From NCBI RefSeq assembly GCF_040807025.1, contig NC_090951.1:5766001-5830000 (forward strand): a stretch of DNA of 64,000 bases. Direction: 5' to 3'. Positions within the stretch are counted from its first letter, which is position 1; each line of letters opens with the position of its first letter. The DNA is from Struthio camelus. Taxonomy: Eukaryota; Chordata; Aves; Struthioniformes; Struthionidae. Positions 48,779-61,022 of the stretch are shown here, piece by piece. Made by a program: the position numbers and the translations under genes. Under the pieces are notes generated by a model, which had not been told where the DNA came from, did not search any database, and saw only the letters and a list, made by a program, of their open reading frames with translations.

Positions 48779-48786
48779 CTGTAAAG
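48779..48786 (-). other. 3' splice site before NAT copy A start codon
   Basis: Minus-strand CTTTACAG with a T-rich tract upstream lies five bases before the ATG. The same arrangement precedes all three NAT genes. Confidence 0.75.
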
Positions 48787-51700
48787 CAAAGAAATGTTTT
48801 TTGATTTTGTTTCTTTACATCAATGATTTATGATGCTGTGAGGAACTGCCCAGGCTATTACCAGCAGAGATGCTTTAACTTACTGGACCTCATCAGAGCA
48901 GTTTTTAAAAGCAACAAATATTCATATCAAACAGTTCTAAGAGCAAAGAAGAGTAGTGCATGTGAAGGTTTGCTTTTTGCATTAGAGTCATCCCTATGGC
49001 AAACAGTTGATGCAACTGCAGCTTGATATGCAAGGTCTGCGTAACAGGGATTTGCTGTATTTGCATTGTAACAGCAGGCTTAAGAAGAAATATAAGATCA
49101 CGCTAGGGAATGCTCAGAAGCTTTAATGAAAAAGTCTAAATCCACTTTTCAATAAAAGGCATAGCAGTGCAGGAAGCAGTGTTGTCTAGCAGTTGGAGGG
49201 AGAATAATTTGAGCCGGGATTCACATGTTCCTTTCATGAGTCTGCCACTCATCTATGTGATCATAAATGAATGGTTCATTCTCTACATGTCTGTGATTCT
49301 TCACTTACAAAAAGAAGAAAATGATACTCCCTGCACATTTTGTAAAGTGTCAAGTTTTATTCAGATAATTATAACTGAGGAAAACCTCTGACCTTTTCAA
49401 GAGTCGCAGACCACTGAGTCCCTTGTCTGCTCTGAGTGTTGCACAAACTCATTTTGGTGTTGGCATAATGATTCTGCATAGGGGTGAGTAACCTAAAAGA
49501 CAAAAAGCATATCTCTGTTCCCAGTGGGGCCCAGGATCTCCCAGGGTGCACTGAAGGTGGACAGTGGATGGTTTACAGCTCTCTAATCCTGGTCTTTCAT
49601 AAAACTTCATTTATTCCTTCCAGAGGAGGCTCTGAGAACTACTGCAGCCTAGTTCAGTGCCTTTATGGTCTTATCCTGCCTCTAGCAACGCCTATCTCTT
49701 ATCAGGAAGACTGTTCATGAGCCAGATTGCTGCCTGAGAAACGTTCAACTTATTTTTCTGCCTTCCGATGCCATGGGAAGTCATGCGCAGTCACCTCGCT
49801 TTCTCAGTGGCCCATCGCAGTCTGCTGGCCGTCGTTACAAGCTGGATGATCTATCTGTAGGTCTCCAAATAGATCCTGTTTGTAAATGTTTACTGTAGAT
49901 TGCCTGCTAGGATACGGAGCTTGACACAAAATGTTGTGAATGCTTGAACCTTTGCAAAGAAAGCACTAACCATTTCAGCGGTTCAGAGTTACTGCAAATA
50001 TTTAACTTCTTGACAACTCAGAAAGCTGCTTGGAAATCTTTTGTGCATACAGTAAGGTGAGGTTTAGACACTTGGTGTTAGCAACCCAGGAAGTCTATTG
50101 TGTTCAAATAAACTCAGCAGTGAACCCCTGAATGTTTACCGCAAGCTAGGCTTTCTATAGATGATTTTCAATGACAGATTTGTGATGTGCATATGCATGC
50201 TATAGAAGCAGCTGTCCAAAGTAAGTGAAGAGTCCATCAAAAACAGTATATTATCTTCTACAGAAAAGAGTATAGTCTTCAGTGATATTTAAGTGTATTG
50301 GAGAATATTCCAAGGTAATATTTGTTAAGTAGAAAATAAACTTCCAGCATTTCATGGAGACTAAAAAGATTTTTTTGGTATAAGCAAAAGATTGGCCAAA
50401 ATTAAAACCTTTTGTCCCTAATGCCGCCCAACTTTGGTGAGTTGGATAAGACAGAACCTGTCAAAACCTGTTCAAAATAGCTTTATTTTTCTTTTTTTTC
50501 TTCTTTTTCTTTTGGTTTGCAGGGTCTAATTGTATCCAGTCCTACACAATTCTGTCCAACCCTTGTCACGTTCTGAATGCTAAATAGGGAGGACTGATCA
50601 TACCAGCATAAAATTGGTTCTTGATTTTATATTTTTTGTGATTTCTCTCTGCAGCTCCATAATATGATTGATCAGTGTTGGATATTAACTGCTAGGAGAT
50701 GAAAGCTACCGTTCTTTTGAATGGTGAACAGATCAGATGAAAAGCTAGATACTGAAAAGATAATCCCACAAGTGTGACTGTGATTTATATAGAGAAAAGC
50801 AGCAGCAGCAGAACTTGCAAGGCCTATGTCTAAATGAACAAATAAAGATGCTAATGCAAAAATATTTACTACCGGCACCTCCTTACCATGACTGTGCACG
50901 CAATCAGTAATTCTGCTATTAAAATATGTATCTTTTTTTCCTAATACAGTTAGTGCATGGGCTTTCTGGGGTAGGCAAAACACAGTATATTAGTTTCATT
51001 TTAAGTTGTTTTTAAAGGACTGTAATTTATTCCAAGAAAGCAAAATTTATTGATTATTGAGTGGGGTGGGTTTTTTTCTCTATTTGCTTTCTTTGTGCTT
51101 GCAATACTTTTAAATAAAGATATTTAAAAAAACTTCTGAGAACAAGCTGTAGTTCTAAATTTACATCCACTAGTATTTCTAAACAAATGCAGCTCTCTCT
51201 CTGCTAGTCAAGTGCAGTGCTACTGAAGAGCAGAAAGAAGAATTGAAATTGCATTGTTATTGCCTTGCTCTCTTTAAGAGCCCATATTTAGCAGGCAGTA
51301 TTTTAGTTCTATCCCCCCACATTTTTATAATATCTTTTCCTAAAGGGAATTTTGCTCAGATTTATTCCCCATGACCTTTACCATCATAAAGAAACCATTT
51401 TGTGTTTGTTTTTTTTTAAATAAAGGAAACTTACCTCTTAAAATAGCCTTATTTATTTCTGTATTCAGCTGCTGGATTGTTTATTACAGGGGTAGCAGTC
51501 AGTAAAGCCAGGAGGAGACACAAATTGCAAGGGCTGTTTTCCTCTTTAAGTCTGTCTTCCTGTCCTGCACGCCTGCATCTTAAACTACAAGAAAGGGCAG
51601 AGTCCACTCAAGCTGCATGCACATTTTTTGGACTTCACTGATCCATGAGCAAATTAAACTTTGCTTCTTCTCTATTAGGCAATGTTTATGTAGGTCTTCT

Positions 51701-52495
51701 GCTGGTTAAGACTAGATTGCACTGGTTTTCCCTGTAAAATAATTTCAGCAGATATTCACAAATGGCTCAGTAATTTTTATGATTAATGTTATTTGGAGAC
51801 CAGCACTTTGTAGTGGAGGTTGGTCTTCTCTTTGTGGGTGCCACGTGTTGCCTAGGCATTGCAGGCTATGTTTGTGCAGATGCACAGAGTGACTCTTCTT
51901 TCTTCACATAATTTTTCTATATCATATGGGGGAAATGATTTGGATGTGTGTTTCTGGTCTTCAAGTACATAACATTTTCAAATAGTATGCGTTGGCTTCA
52001 CTCCGTTCCAGCACTGAAGGTGGTAAAGCTCCTACGCTAATTGGTTTTGAAAGGCTTCCTCTATAACCTTACCATGCATTACCCTTTTTTCAGGAGTCTG
52101 CCATTTTTTTCCCACTTTTCCCTCTCAGTATGTTTTACTGTAATTTGATGCTGAAACTACAAAGGTTTAAGCCTCCAAGAGATGCACAAAATAAACGTCT
52201 AGCACAGTGAGCCTTTCTGGCTTGCAACATCTGAGTTGCACCATGTGTGAAGTAGCTGGGACCCCTAGAGAGAGCTCTTGTAACAAAACGCTGCTCCCCC
52301 ACGAAGATCGATGTATTCAGTCTCAGCATTTCAATGAGTTCCGGGGAGATCTTACTATTAACCTGCAGCCAGATCCCAAGCTATATATAGTTACATATAA
52401 GGCTTGATCCTGAATTGGCATAAAACAGACAAGAAGATTATAGACCTATTAGCAGTCTGAATTTGTGAAGTGAAAGCGATGCAGTACGAACGTTG
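48787..52495. other. Non-coding region upstream of NAT copy A
   Basis: Apart from the MIR copy, this contains ordinary AT-rich sequence. On the minus strand a strong donor-like site, AAGAG|GTAAGT (GTAAGT at 51,434-51,429), could end a non-coding first exon for copy A. No coding sequence is seen. Confidence 0.6.
49165..49380 (+). mobile_element. MIR-type SINE, nearly full length
   Basis: In order: a tRNA-like head (AGTGTTGTCTAGCAGTTGGA), a B-box-like region (GAGCCGGGATTCACATGTTC), GAGTCTGCCACTCATCTATG, then the core CTTCACTTACAAAAAGAAGA followed by AAAATGATACTCCCTGCAC. The order and spacing fit the MIR consensus from memory. It lies in the probable 5' intron of NAT copy A. Confidence 0.7.
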
Positions 52496-52499
52496 ATTA

Positions 52500-53165
52500 T
52501 TTTTGGTGGAAGAGTTACAAAAGCAATTAAGAAGGGAAAGAGAGTATCATCCGGGTTTTGGTATACCATTCAATACAATGTGTGATGAAATCTTACTATC
52601 AACACGAGTTGATATTCAAATGAGTTCAAATTGGCTTGGACTGAAAATTGGCAGATGGACCACAAATAATAGATAGTGTTAAACAGGAGCATATTGAGCT
52701 GAATGAGCTAACTATTGGGGTGCCACAGGGCTCAGTTTAAGGCGTTGTCTTCTTTAAAATCCACATAAACGATATATTATTGTAAAACAAGCATGCTAAT
52801 GAAATTCACAGATGATGCTAAATTGCAGGCTATGCCAACAGCGATGAGGACAGATAAATAATAGAAGGGCCTAGAAAAAGAAAATATGGGCCGAGAATAA
52901 CAAAATGACAGTCAACTTGGAAAATTAATTCAAACCAGACACACAAAAGAAAGATAAATCTGGAAAGCAGTGATGTTGAAGTGTACCTGAGGTTATATGG
53001 GATGATAAGTGAGACAATGCATGAACTTATAGTATAACATAAAAGAGCCCTTGGGATCTGGAGCAGTCAGTGCAAAAGATCTCTTTCCTGCAAGGCTGAA
53101 GGGACAGTATATGGAATATTCTGGTTATTGCTAGACTTTTCACAATCACAAGATTCAAAATAGAA
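52500..53165 (+). mobile_element. Decayed CR1/L3-type LINE reverse-transcriptase fragment
   Basis: Conceptual reading gives the RT landmark IGVPQGSV (codons from about 52,714) and, further on in another frame, MKFTDDAKLQ (52,799-52,828), the remains of the catalytic FADD box. Between them KIHINDILL echoes the family's FNIYINDL motif. Stops and frame changes show that it is long dead. The 5' and 3' limits are approximate. It lies between NAT copies A and B. Confidence 0.82.
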
Positions 53166-54444
53166 GCCTGACATTGAAGGGGGCTCTAATGTTAGCAATC
53201 TAGAAATTGTGTCTAGTCCACTAAAATTATCTAGGTTTCCTTCATATTCTAGGTGTCTAGGGGCATCTTAGATATTCAAGGCTATTCTGCCTGATCCCAA
53301 GATGCCACTTCACAGGTCTGCCATTGATCCTGTGTCATACATGCCAGCTCTGTGTGGTTATATCAGGCATGCTAAGGCATCTAAAAAGGCTCTACTTGTT
53401 TAGGCATTTTAATTGCTTTCCTACATTTCAACCTCTAAATTCAGTTGTATGCAACCTGGTACTGAGAGATACCATGAGGGATTCAACTCTGCGCTCAAGT
53501 TCTTCCTAGACTCATGTGGCTATATTCCAGCAAGACAGAACATATTAGGTGCCAAAAAGGCATTGGGTCTGCATCCCAAAGTGAATGATGTGTTAACCCG
53601 GGTTTAGGACTGGCTCTTGCTATCAAAGACCAGACTAAGCCTATTAGAGCAAACACTTCAAACTAAGCATGCACACTAGAGGGAAGTAAATCCGGTTGAC
53701 AGCTATTTGGTCTTGTAGTTTATCTTTCTCAGATGTTGAATAATAGCAGAAGCAGAGCCTCAGCTCTTGTTGGCTTTGTTTAGAAACAGAAAAAAACATA
53801 AAATTGGACGCTTAAAATTAGAGAGCATTTTTTTAATAAGTGCCTGTGCATAACTAGCTCACTAGTTTGAGGTAAGGTAATAGAACTCAAGTCTTTCAAC
53901 TTGTTTGCAACATTACCTAATCAGCACCTACAGAGTGGCTTGTTTTAAGAAAGGCTTAACCTCTCATTTATTATGTATTCTTTGAAGGCCAAAATCATCT
54001 CAATTCTCTATTTCAGACTGTTAAAGAAAGTGAATAATTCATAAAACTGTGATGAGGAGGAGATGGGAAATCACACCAAAAAACATTAGAGGTCTTTTGG
54101 GTAAAACGGTAATACAGTTTCTCCTTCCTTATCATATTGGTCTCCTTTGCCACAAAAATATATTAGAAATAAAATGAAAGCCAGAGAGGCGGAACAAAAT
54201 TTAATGGAGACAAAAGGTAATTTCCATACAAGCAAATTAAAGGTGTCTCGGTTTGTACAGAAGGAGAAGTTTAAGAAAAAATTTGAAATGAATATAGGCA
54301 AATAATTACTGATAAACTTAAATTTACCAAGCCTTGTGTTCATCTGAACAGCTCAACTTTAGAATCAGCCTAACATGTTATTATTGTTAATTTTAGAAAT
54401 TTTTATATTGAGTATTTAAAGACTCATCTTGTACAGTGTTAGAA
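53166..54444. other. Non-coding region between the LINE piece and NAT copy B
   Basis: AT-rich, with no recognised gene. Short related phrases such as GGCATCTTAGA, GGCATCTAAAAAGGC and GGCATTGGGT recur between 53,260 and 53,570 and may be remains of an unidentified old repeat. The 3' UTR of copy B must lie at the right end of this stretch; a weak ATTAAA is at 54,205-54,200 on the minus strand. Confidence 0.5.
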
Positions 54445-55332
54445 TTAGATCATATCCACTAAATTAGGTGGTAAGCCACGAACATTTACTGGTAGGAGTT
54501 TGTTCTCTAAGGTTATATTGAATTTATCTTTCAGTGTTTTCTCAATCTCTTCATCTGTAAGAGTTGTGATCTCCACCAGGTCCATGTCCTCCATGTAGTT
54601 GTACTTCATCTCAGTGAAGGTCCATCCAACTAAGGCACGAACCCCTTGAGCGGTCTGGAGAGTGCAGATTGACTTTTTCTGAAATAAGGTATCCGGAGAT
54701 GTCTGTAGGTATGCATTTAGTTCCTGGAAGTCATTTATATGTCGTGGCTCAAGAGTGAATGAATATATTTTTCTGATTTCCCCTGTTTCTGGAGTATCAG
54801 CCAAAGGGACACTTTGCTCTGGAATGTAATGCTTCCTTTTTATTTTCTCAAAGTACCAGATACCATTGTCTTCCGTGAAGCGAAAGATGCCAGGAATCTG
54901 AGGTTGATCCTTCCCCGAAATCAGCATCATTGGCTGCCATGTTTGATAGGTACCACCAAAACCACTGTCTACGATATAGGAACTGCCATTGATCACCACC
55001 TTCAGGAGGATATGATTTATGTCAGGGGTGTATGCTTTCTCTGCTGGATCATAACTATTGCCTCCGAGAATAGAGACATCATACCCCATTCCTCGCAAAG
55101 CCCAAAATAAAAGGTAGTTGTTTTCCAGGCACCATCCACCACGTTTCTTTCTCACAATCTTATTGTAAATAGATTCTAAATCCAGGTCAATGCTCTCCCC
55201 ACAGTGCATGCTGAGGTTTTCAAAAGGAATCGCCTGGACATGGTGCTGGAAGATGACTGTTAAGGTTTCCAAGTTTGCATCCTTACGGGACCCATCATAA
55301 GAAATCCTTGAGAAATATTCTTGAATGTTCAT
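54445..55332 (-). CDS. NAT: Arylamine N-acetyltransferase, copy B (295 aa)
   Basis: Same enzyme family and single-coding-exon layout as the flanking copies. The triad is intact: Cys68 (RGGWCLENN), His107 (INHILL) and Asp122 (IVDSGFG). It is the most divergent of the three. Position 93 is Ser where copies A and C have Val, position 123 is Ser instead of Gly, and position 127 is Gly; Phe125 and Tyr129 are kept. The C terminus runs five residues longer (LPPNLVDMI) and lacks the short hydrophobic end of copy A. In human NATs the C-terminal tail lies near the active-site cleft, so substrate choice may differ; that is inference. The minus-strand acceptor CTCACAG|GCAAA precedes the ATG. The start has A at -3. 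The gene looks functional, with no stop or frameshift. Confidence 0.96.
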   Translation of the reverse strand: MNIQEYFSRISYDGSRKDANLETLTVIFQHHVQAIPFENLSMHCGESIDLDLESIYNKIVRKKRGGWCLENNYLLFWALRGMGYDVSILGGNSYDPAEKAYTPDINHILLKVVINGSSYIVDSGFGGTYQTWQPMMLISGKDQPQIPGIFRFTEDNGIWYFEKIKRKHYIPEQSVPLADTPETGEIRKIYSFTLEPRHINDFQELNAYLQTSPDTLFQKKSICTLQTAQGVRALVGWTFTEMKYNYMEDMDLVEITTLTDEEIEKTLKDKFNITLENKLLPVNVRGLPPNLVDMI

Positions 55333-55337
55333 TTTGC

Positions 55338-55344
55338 CTGTGAG
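55338..55344 (-). other. 3' splice site before NAT copy B start codon
   Basis: Minus-strand GCTCACAG lies five bases before the ATG with a T-rich tract upstream. The position matches copy A. Confidence 0.75.
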
Positions 55345-56859
55345 CAGAAAAAAGAGCTGGTTACTGTTGGATGGCTTTCAAGGGATTCACTCCTACATCT
55401 GCAGCACTGGTTAACAAGCCTGCAAAGCTACCCTATGCTTTTGGCCTAGTATTTGGAAGAAACCTCTGCCCTTGATAGGAGATGAAAATAGTCTGCAGCT
55501 GCCAATATCATCTGTATTTCTTAAAAAAGAGAGGTCAGGATAGGAGCAGGTGAGAATAATGCCTTATCTCTCAGAAAATTTCTTCAACGCAAGTAACTAT
55601 CTGTGTTGTAGGCATCTACAGCACTCGGCACAGCAGAATCTTTGGTGTGATGACAGGTGACAAAAAAATTGTAAAACTAACAAACAACAGGTCTGCGGAC
55701 AAGCTGTTGGACTATACTGGAATAAAAGTCACAGCAATTTTTGTTTCCTCTTACAGTAGCAGGTAAGCAATTCTTTGCTTATTGCACAAGTAATGTAACT
55801 AGAAGGTTTTACATTCACAGCTTTAGCTAACGGGGATTAACTTCTCAGGGTGTCACCGTTTTAGACAAGCTCTCATGTGAAGTAGATTGTTATTTTCTTA
55901 ATCTCTTTAGTTTCCCTGTTGAGTTCAGGCAGAGCTTTGACCTTGGCTGTTGATGAGAAAGGAAGGATTATTAATTTTTCTAATTCACAGGTCAGAGGAA
56001 TTGATAATTATTAAGAATATATTCAAGGCATATTTAGTGGCTTTCTGTTTTGTCTTTTACAAACCAAAGGTTTGAGCTCAAATTGGACATATTTTGTGTC
56101 TTCATGTCCCTGATCTCCTCCTCTTCATTAGCAGAAAGCAACCCTCATCGCCACTGACTGTGTGGCAAAGATGCAAAAGGCTCCCAATAACATTTCTAAT
56201 CCACTGACTTATCTGGCATCTTCAAGGATTTGTTTTGCCCTTAATTTAGATTTAATTTGGCATTTTTCCATGCAAGGATTTTGTCTAGAACCACTCACAA
56301 TCTGCTAAGGACTGTATTCATTTCTGAAAGGTCTGAGGATTTCTTGCTCCTCCTTGAAATTGATCCCACATTCCCTGGGAGGATTTTTCCAAAAAGCGCT
56401 TGATGTAGATTACGTGGGAGAAATGACTTTCCCGCTAGTAGTCTTGGCACTGGCCCAGCCGCTCCAGCAAAAATGACTGGGAGTTTAGCTCGACTGCCGC
56501 GCAAGCAGCTGCACGGGTACCGAGAGCTTTGGGAAACCCCACCTCCAATAGCTGGGTGGAAACTGCTGCCCTGGCAGGTGCGCACCTCAGCTGACCTGAT
56601 CTTTAGACTTTCACCCCAAATTCAATGTCAGCGGAGTAACTCACTTGGCCTCACTGTACTGATTCTGTTTTGGCACTAGGATCAGGATTCAGACTGTGTG
56701 ACGCAAAAAACACAGGAAAAGGTGATAAAATAGAGGACTGTCCCACTAAGGGAATAAGAAATAAACATTTTCACTTCCAAAGAGCCAAAGGGACTACAGG
56801 AAAGTACAGCAATGTGGCTTTCACACTGCATTTTGTGGTTTTTTTCCCCATCTCTTTTC

Positions 56860-57190
56860 AGGAGAAGGGCACTCGTTTCGGGCAGGGTCTCCTTGGTAAC
56901 GCTGCTTGCGGGAAGCCCTTCCTCCCTCCCCAAGCGGACGGGCGCACGCGCACGCCTGCACCCTGCGGCGCTCTGCTGCCCTTCCGCCGTTTCCTTCCCC
57001 GTCCCATTTTTAGCCATTCTGCATAAGCAGATGGAAACGTCACTTCACCGTGACGGCGCCAAGCTAAACCTCTGTGCCCAGGAAGGGCCTCATCAGCTCT
57101 GTTAGCCTGGTGGGCTTCCAAGCCATCAAGTCCTAGGGTGCTGCGCCAGGAGCCCACGCAGGGTCGGGCTGCGACGTGGGGCACGGAGCG
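56860..57190. other. CpG-rich patch between NAT copies B and C
   Basis: Dense CpG around GGGCGCACGCGCACGCC. Overlapping open frames on both strands follow from the high GC content and show no recognisable protein family. Could be a small CpG island. Confidence 0.4.
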
Positions 57191-57204
57191 AGGCTTCAGG
57201 AAAA

Positions 57205-57255
57205 CTTACTTGGGGAAAGTCACAGTCTGTGCCTCAGTTTCCCTTGTTGCCCTTC
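57205..57255 (+). mobile_element. MIR-type SINE core fragment
   Basis: ACTTACTTGGGGAAAGTCAC followed by CTGTGCCTCAGTTTCCC is a close match to the most conserved part of the MIR consensus. Confidence 0.7.
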
Positions 57256-59598
57256 CGCCTGGCTTCATCAATTTAAAATCTTCATAGTAGAAACGGTCTC
57301 ATGGTGGCTGACCAAATGGCTGATCTTAATTAATACTTAAAGGAGGTTAAGTATGATAAATCCGCAGTGTAAAATCACCGGCTTTAGTGACCATAGGCAG
57401 ATAGCAATTGTGCAAACCACAGTGTTTGCTCTCTCAGTTTCCTGGAGGCAGCTTTTGTTCTCATCACAGTTTGGGCTGCTCTGCGCAGTTGTTCCTCTCG
57501 CGTTAGCGATGGTAGACCTACGACAGCGTGCAAGCCCTCCCATGCAGGATGGTTTGCATGCCAGAGCTGGGCTGCCAAATGTCCGAGCCCCAATTCAGAT
57601 CTCAGTCGTGTTGATTTTTGCTCCCACAGCAGCCGAGTTTCATTCGGCATTCATGCACATTCATAGCATCAGCTTGGTGGGTAGCAAGATTCAGACATTA
57701 GTTCTGCCTGTCTGCAGATGTCGCTGGGGATAGCTGTATCTTTTCATAATTAGAATGAATAGTAGAAATGGTTTCTCGCTGCTAGAATTCATGAGAGACT
57801 TCCAAGGTAGGCTTCCCTTGCACATGCCTATACAATTTGTTTGATTTTTAAGCTACATTGCATGTGAGGAGCTGGATTTTTCATGCAATCTGGCTCAGCA
57901 TAAACAGGGTAGTTTAAGTCTCGGGCACTTGCTCTTTGTACCTAGACAACGTCCTTGCGCTGCAATTCGTGTTGTTGACCCTGGGGGGTTGTAATTTCTC
58001 CTTTGCTAACACGCATCCTGGGCTAAGCCCGGGCAATGCAGACAAACACGACAGGCTTTTCCAAACTGCCTGACCCGTGTCCACAAGATGAAGTTAAAAA
58101 TCGGACCCTTGGGGACTTACCTCTAAGCCCGTGAGTGAGCGTCAGGCTTTCTGTGTCGGATTGCTCCGAAGTTCCCAGGAGCGTTTGCACTGGCAACTCT
58201 GCTCTTAAAGCCCCAGGATCCCTTTTACTGCCTGGCACAAGTGACATTAGCCTCCAGCAGAACCAGGAGAAGAGGGAGTTAGTTTCTTCTTTTGTAATAT
58301 TTTCTGTTGTGATGGCTTTATTATTTTATTCATAATGGCAGCATGCATGGAAAAAAAACAGTCATGCAATTCATCGTGTTAGATGCCGTAAAAAGAGCTG
58401 GAAGACAAGCCGTTCCCCAAAGAGCTTACAATATTGAGTAGGCTTAAACCTCCCGTGCTACTGACGGAGAACCAAAGCCCTCCAGGAAGACAAGGGAGAA
58501 ATACAGTACGGGGAGCGCGAGCAACTTCTGAAAGTGGGTCTAGCCCTGCCCTCAGGTTAACTATTTCTGAGGGCAACTTGCTTCTTGCTCCCACGAAGCA
58601 GCAAAACAACAGTGCAACTTTTAATGATGCAGTTGGTGTCGTTGACTTTTGTGTGGCCAGGAGCCCTGCAGGAAGCTACTTACAGCTGAGAGCTGCTCAT
58701 TCCAGCCAAAGAAGTCATGGATCTACTAGCAGTGGGTGGCAGCTGGTGAATTAAGCACCAGCCCTGAGTCGTTCCTTGCAGCTGATACCAAAGCCCCAAA
58801 GCAGCAAGGCCAGATTTCACAAGGCACTTAGCTGCCCAAGTCCCCTCGGGCTCAAGCCTTGTCTGTCCTCAGCGAGGGTGCTGCTCCCAGGCAGCTGCTG
58901 CGCTCCCTGAGCCTGCGGTGCCTTTAAGAGCTTGCCTCCTGAGTTCACGTTAAAAAAAAAAAAGCAAACCAGTGAAATCTGAGATTGAGGGACTCTTTTT
59001 TTTCCCCCCTCCCAACTGTGAGCTTCATGCGATTGCTCAGCGATACAATCTGATGAAATCTGCCTCGCTGGGTGCACTGAGCAGGAGCTCACACCAGCAG
59101 CGCCGCGCTGGGCTGCGGAGCAGGGAGAAGAGCGGCTGAGGCAGGGGCTCAAGGGGATGAGTCAGCTGAAAGAAAGGCCTTTTTTTAAATTATTATTTCC
59201 CTTTCACATGTTGAATGTCTGGGCCATAGACATTACCAGCTACCCGTGAGCTACCTGCAGCCTCGCAGCCTCACCAGCCCCCACGGGACGCCCTCCTGCC
59301 CACGTCTTTCCAAGGCCTGGCCGAGGTTTCTGGCCGCTGTTCCTGATGCCCTGCCCTGGCTGCAAGGCTGCTGTCAGGAGAAGTGCGACAGGGTTTGTGC
59401 AGCTATTCCCGTACCGTGGGGGCCGTTTAAGTGCCGGAGGAGAGCGCAGCTTTCAAACCTTTCCACTACGCGCGGGATCCTGGGACAATTCCCGCTGCCC
59501 ATCGGAGTTGAAAGCTGCTGGTGACACTATAAGGAGCCCCCATTTCCTCTGCAATCTGCTACAGGGTCACTGTTAGCGTTTCGTTTCCTCCCATCATC

Positions 59599-59614
59599 GG
59601 GGGGGGGGGGGGGG
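59599..59614. repeat. poly(G)16 tract
   Basis: Sixteen uninterrupted G after CCATCATC. Possible quadruplex former and a likely sequencing trouble spot. Confidence 0.9.
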
Positions 59615-60993
59615 AGCACACCTGATTTGCTATAAGTGACTATTGCACACGTGCAGCCAAGCACATATGGATGTCTTTGACACTAGGAGGAGGGGGACTT
59701 GGGGGACACACTGTGTCTCTGGGAAATATATTCTGAGCATGCAGAATAGCAGCATCTTTTATTAACTAGCACTTAAATTGCTAGCTATAGAAAGCCACGT
59801 ACAAAGCAAAACAAAATTAAAAAGGGACAGTGAGGCTGTTGTAGATAAGGCTTTTTAAAATACAAAACATAGCCCATACATACAATCAGGAGAACTGCAG
59901 TGATTACTGAAGAATCTTTGAAATTTTTTGCTTCGGAAGAAACTGTAGTTTAGGGAAAAGAAATAGCTGAATACTTGTAGTTCACAATACTTGATTTTTT
60001 TATTTAATTGTAATTTACTTAATTGTAAGTAAGTGCATAGCTGTAATGCTTCTGTGATTTGTACATAAAGCAACATCAAGCATCATCTCAAAGCACAATG
60101 TGATTACAGTTGAGTAATTTCTCATACTTAAAATGTAAGCCTTTAGGTATCTGATTAAGATTTATCCTTCCTCCTTATATCAATATAATTAGTATTACTG
60201 CAAACACATCTTCAGCAGAATAGATATGTTTTGGAAAAATCCTTCTGTGCATGAATTTGAATTTAGCCACAGTAATTAACGTGCAACCTTGTGAGCAGAG
60301 GGTGTATTCCCGCCAGGCTGCGGCTGGACTTAGCAAACAAACTAGATGGGAGACACTTCAGATTCAAAGGGAGCCCCGGAATTACTGCTTTTTGGATATG
60401 TCGCTGAGAGAAGCGGAGCTGTGAAACATCAGAAACAAGACTGAATTGTCTCCTCATGTTTCTGATCATGAGTTTTAGGCCACAAATAGCCTAAGTATTC
60501 GCCACATATATCCTAAGTGTGGAGCTGCATGATTACAGCATGAACGGGTGTTAAAAATGCAAGAGCAAAGGAGGACAGACTTTGGCTTGCTGTAACAAAC
60601 TGAACAGTGAATGTCTTTGTTTTTCCAGCTATCAAATTTCAACAGGACTGTGGTAGTCATTGGAGATGTAGGTATGGTTTTCCCCAGGCGGCAGTGCAAA
60701 GCAGTAAGGAAAGAGACCTAGTGCCCTGCCAGGGTTAGGGGAAAAGCTTCTAAGAGATGAAAGGAGGAGGGAACGGGCAGAGTCTGCTGCCAGCTAAGCA
60801 TGAATAGAATGGGAGTGATTTGATTGTGCCAGGAGGGAATTATTTGTACCTGAACCAAGGAGAGGTGCAGGAACAGCAGTGAAAATCAATTTCTTTTCCA
60901 GATGCATGCTAATATGGTCTGCCTTGCACTGGGGTAGATGGAAAGAGAAAGCCTAACCTTTAGTGCTTGTCAAAAATAGGGGAAAAGATTGTA

Positions 60994-60999
60994 TTTAAT
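60994..60999 (-). terminator. ATTAAA poly(A) signal candidate, NAT copy C
   Basis: Minus-strand ATTAAA only about 24 bases after the stop of copy C. If used, the 3' UTR would be unusually short. A more distal site is equally possible. Confidence 0.3.
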
Positions 61000-61022
61000 A
61001 CCACTGTATTGAAGGCAGTGAG

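Larger units (their letters stand above)
55345..60990. other. Non-coding region between NAT copies B and C
   Basis: Holds a MIR piece (57,205-57,255), CpG-rich patches (about 56,860-57,190 and 58,000-59,520) and a run of 16 G (59,599-59,614). On the minus strand a strong donor-like site TTAGAG|GTAAGT (GTAAGT at 58,120-58,115) lies 2.8 kb upstream of copy B and could end its non-coding first exon. No coding exon is recognised. Confidence 0.6.

Noticed and set aside
56682-57184. Open frames of 97-118 codons on both strands between NAT copies B and C
   Set aside because: They sit in a CpG-rich patch, overlap each other and show no known motif.
57205-57216. Minus-strand GTAAGT as a donor for NAT copy B
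   Set aside because: It lies inside a MIR core and has a poor exon-side match (CCAA rather than an AG end). The site at 58,115-58,120 is stronger.
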